NCBI GenBank assembly: GCA_017649745.1
Contig: JAGCGE010000234.1
Location: forward strand, 1 to 5,840
Direction of reading: 5' to 3'
Length of the DNA: 5,840 nt
DNA from: Clostridiales bacterium
GTDB lineage: Bacteria > Bacillota_A > Clostridia > Saccharofermentanales > Saccharofermentanaceae
Shown: positions 5,601 to 5,840 of the stretch, one piece after another
How the letters are laid out: every line of letters starts with the position of its first letter
Position numbering within the stretch: the stretch's first letter is position 1
The notes under the pieces: model-generated
Database searches by the model: none
Told to the model about the DNA's origin: nothing
The model's input: only the letters and a program-made list of their open reading frames with translations
Translations under genes and position numbers: made by a program

Positions 5601-5618
5601 TTATAATCTATCAACCTT

Positions 5619-5840
5619 TTAGCCGAGAACTACCTCAACCTTGTGTGTCTTACCATCGCCGATAACAGGAACGATGCAACCGTCTACGGCATTGCCGTCA
5701 ACTGTCAAAGACTTAACACCCTTGTTTACGTGTGAAGGGTTCTTGATCTCGATCTCGTATGTGTCACCTCTGAACTGACGTGTAGCCTTAAAGCCGTCCC
5801 ATGCTGCAGGGATGGAAGGATCAACACGAAGTCCGTCGAA
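5619..5840 (-). CDS. GH94 cellobiose phosphorylase, C-terminal end (partial; start lies beyond the window)
   Basis: This is an open frame of 73 codons ending in TAA at 5619-5621; the gene enters from the right edge. The visible protein begins [17 protein letters not shown], continues with [16 protein letters not shown] and [10 protein letters not shown], and ends HKVEVVLG. This series (GLR.DP.IP..W.GF, R.FRG..Y.I, NP..V.KGV) is typical of the C-terminal beta-sandwich of GH94 enzymes, best fitting cellobiose phosphorylase. That cytosolic enzyme of roughly 800 residues splits cellobiose with phosphate into glucose 1-phosphate and glucose, saving ATP during cellulose use. The catalytic barrel is outside the window, so activity cannot be judged; a cellodextrin phosphorylase is the main alternative. 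Hand-counted GC here is about 50%, well above the genes downstream. A strong terminator follows the stop, so the gene is probably transcribed separately from the cassettes. Confidence 0.88.
   Translation of the reverse strand, partial: FDGLRVDPSIPAAWDGFKATRQFRGDTYEIEIKNPSHVNKGVKSLTVDGNAVDGCIVPVIGDGKTHKVEVVLG

Noticed and set aside
5406..5606. Plus-strand open frame of 66 codons over the start of A1 and the terminator
   Set aside because: It is antisense to A1, lacks a ribosome site, runs through the terminator hairpin, and its hydrophobic product reflects the complement of acidic and lysine codons.
1..5840. Search for tRNA, rRNA, CRISPR array or insertion sequence
   Set aside because: No cloverleaf, repeat-spacer pattern, transposase frame or terminal inverted repeats were seen; nearly all bases are in the coding genes listed.

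Overview
The window is a compact, single-strand (all minus) stretch of a low-GC Gram-positive genome, most likely an anaerobic, plant-fibre-degrading member of the Clostridia (Lachnospiraceae/Oscillospiraceae type). Reasons: strong AGGAGG-type ribosome sites, roughly 40% GC in the sampled lines, and the end of a GH94 cellobiose phosphorylase gene at the right edge. The taxonomic placement is inference.

Right edge (5619-5840): the last 73 codons of a GH94 cellobiose phosphorylase, followed by a near-ideal intrinsic terminator (5560-5600) and a short leader with a 12-base palindrome (5533-5544). I find no convincing sigma-70 promoter in that leader.

The rest (5501 down to 89) is one tightly packed run of eight genes that forms two tandem copies of the same four-gene cassette, A-B-C-D. 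Copy 1 is A1 (83 aa), B1 (107 aa), C1 (85 aa), D1 (617 aa). Copy 2 is A2 (82 aa), B2 (103 aa), C2 (97 aa), D2 (596 aa). A, B and C are small, acidic, apparently all-helical proteins. In both copies B and C overlap by an ATGA. D carries a helical N-terminal region and a zinc metallopeptidase domain with HEFGH followed by [AI]DD and a downstream TEFFAENF. These two motifs closely resemble the catalytic motifs of anthrax lethal factor (MEROPS M34, ATLF fold). Between them D has about 205-216 residues where lethal factor has about 44, and that insertion contains blocks conserved in both copies.

Working model (inference): each cassette encodes a protease effector (D) with three dedicated helical partners. 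This resembles the LXG toxin / Lap partner arrangement of the Firmicutes type VII secretion system (T7SSb). D has no signal peptide, none of the small proteins has a WXG motif, and neither cassette contains an evident immunity gene. The copies are diverged paralogues, not a recent DNA duplication, so they may deliver proteases of different specificity.

Left edge (1-88): AT-rich sequence downstream of D2, with no gene and no clear terminator.
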